From: an uncultured Hymenobacter sp. | GTDB taxonomy: Bacteria > Bacteroidota > Bacteroidia > Cytophagales > Hymenobacteraceae | Length of the DNA stretch: 5,391 nt | Direction: 5' to 3' | Assembly: GCA_937871705.1 (NCBI GenBank) | Contig: CALMOO010000389.1 | Coordinates: 1 to 5,391 of the forward strand | Shown here: positions 4,778 to 5,391 of the stretch, piece after piece | How positions within the stretch are numbered: position 1 is the stretch's first letter | Layout of the letters: the number at the start of each line of letters is the position of its first letter | Position numbers and translations under genes: made by a program | The notes under the pieces: model-generated | Seen by the model: the letters and a program-made list of their open reading frames with translations, nothing else | Databases searched by the model: none | What the model was told of the DNA's origin: nothing

Positions 4778-5391
4778 AGGTTGTTATTATTGGGCCCGCC
4801 TACCCCCTGCGCGGCGGCTTAGCCACTTATAACGAGCGCCTGGCGCGCGCTTTTATGGCGGCGGGCGACGAGGTGCGCATCATCACGTTCTCACTGCAGT
4901 ATCCCGACTTTCTATTTCCGGGGCAAACGCAGTTCAGCACCGAAGCCGGGCCTACTGACTTGGCAATTGAGGTAAGCCTTAACTCGGTGAACCCGCTCTC
5001 GTGGGTGGGGGTAGGGCGACAATTGCGGCGCGAGCGGCCCGATTTAATAGTGTTTCGGTTTTGGCTGCCGTTTATGGGGCCAGCGCTGGGCACGGTGGCC
5101 CGGCTGGCGCGCAGCAACGGCCACACGCGCGTAGTAGCCATCACCGACAACGTGGTGCCGCACGAAAAACGCCCCGGAGATGGACCGCTGACGCGCTATT
5201 TTCTGCGCGCCTGCGACGGCTTCGTGACTATGAGCCGCAGCGTGCTAGCCGACTTGCAGCGCCTAGGCTTCGGCCAAAAGCCCGCGCTGTACCGGCCCCA
5301 TCCGCTCTACGACAACTTCGGGCCGACCAAGCCCAAGACGGAAGCATTGGCCGCTCTGGGGCTGCCGGCCGACGTGCACTATGTGCTGTTT
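4774..5391 (+). CDS. GT4-type (group 1) glycosyltransferase, 5' part only
   Basis: The first 206 codons are present; the gene runs off the right edge. The protein starts KVVIIGPAYPLRGGLATYNERLA, a Rossmann-type GT-B N-terminal domain with the glycine loop (G14, G15) that is usual before the acceptor site. Further blocks are TFSLQYPDFLFPG (38-50), FRFWLPFMGP (94-103), TDNVVPHEKRPGD (124-136), MSRSV (153-157) and HPLYDNFG (176-183). I recognise this combination from a Bacteroidota-typical glycosyltransferase lineage. The C-terminal donor-binding domain with its E-x7-E motif lies beyond the window. The ATG overlaps the previous TGA (4774-4777), so the two enzymes are probably translated together and may act in one envelope-glycan pathway. 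This is the most GC-rich part of the window (70% in 5101-5160). Confidence 0.92.
   Translation, partial: MKVVIIGPAYPLRGGLATYNERLARAFMAAGDEVRIITFSLQYPDFLFPGQTQFSTEAGPTDLAIEVSLNSVNPLSWVGVGRQLRRERPDLIVFRFWLPFMGPALGTVARLARSNGHTRVVAITDNVVPHEKRPGDGPLTRYFLRACDGFVTMSRSVLADLQRLGFGQKPALYRPHPLYDNFGPTKPKTEALAALGLPADVHYVLF
5007..5016 (+). repeat. KOPS-like GGGGGTAGGG, copy 5
   Basis: Encodes Gly79-Val80-Gly81 of the GT4-type enzyme, again as GGG-GTA-GGG. Core at 5009-5016. It lies in the GC-rich part, so the word is not confined to the AT-richer genes. Confidence 0.4.

Noticed and set aside
4827..5150. 107-codon minus-strand ORF opposite the GT4-type gene
   Set aside because: Antisense open frames are common in GC-rich DNA, and the forward frame carries clear glycosyltransferase blocks.
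1..5391. Mobile element, CRISPR array or phage genes
   Set aside because: No transposase, integrase or regularly spaced repeat was seen; the KOPS-like copies are irregularly spaced and lie within coding sequence.

Overview
The window looks like chromosomal DNA from a Bacteroidota bacterium of the Hymenobacter type (order Cytophagales). Four things point there: a stand-alone BatA-type membrane protein, two DUF4199 membrane proteins whose sequences look typical of that phylum, no Shine-Dalgarno sequences but an A/T-rich leader before the first gene, and a moderately to strongly GC-rich coding style in the right half. The genus is inferred from family resemblance, not from a search.

Layout. Positions 1-25 may hold the last codons of an upstream gene. 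A strong hairpin follows at 29-79 and probably terminates that transcript. Positions 80-548 are an AT-rich stretch with no convincing gene. It holds several small hairpins, a perfect 7-bp inverted repeat at 468-484, a very AT-rich probable promoter/leader at 485-548, and a doubtful 69-codon minus-strand ORF. From 549 to the right edge five genes run on the + strand with almost no gaps: a 692-residue BatA/vWA-like membrane protein (549-2627), a divergent DUF4199 protein (2685-3242), a canonical DUF4199 protein (3283-3810), a polyprenyl-phosphate-type family 2 glycosyltransferase (3803-4777) and a GT4-type glycosyltransferase cut off by the window edge (4774-5391). Gaps are 57 and 40 bp, then an 8-bp overlap and a 4-bp ATGA overlap, so they probably form one operon.

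How the genes may work together. The GT2 enzyme probably loads a sugar onto a polyprenyl phosphate at the inner face of the cytoplasmic membrane. The GT4 enzyme probably adds a sugar to an envelope glycan or lipid. The BatA-like protein and the two DUF4199 proteins are integral membrane proteins of unknown biochemical role. The cluster therefore reads as an envelope-glycan module with uncharacterised membrane partners; this is inference from gene context.

The least expected signal is a polar oligomer. GGGGGNAGGG occurs five times on the + strand, always in the same codon phase (GGG-GNA-GGG), in four of the five operon genes. Its core GGGNAGGG is identical to the E. coli FtsK-orienting sequence (KOPS). 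The reverse orientation of the core occurs once, inside the terminator stem. GC content also climbs steeply, from about 25-40% around the promoter to 60-70% at the right end.
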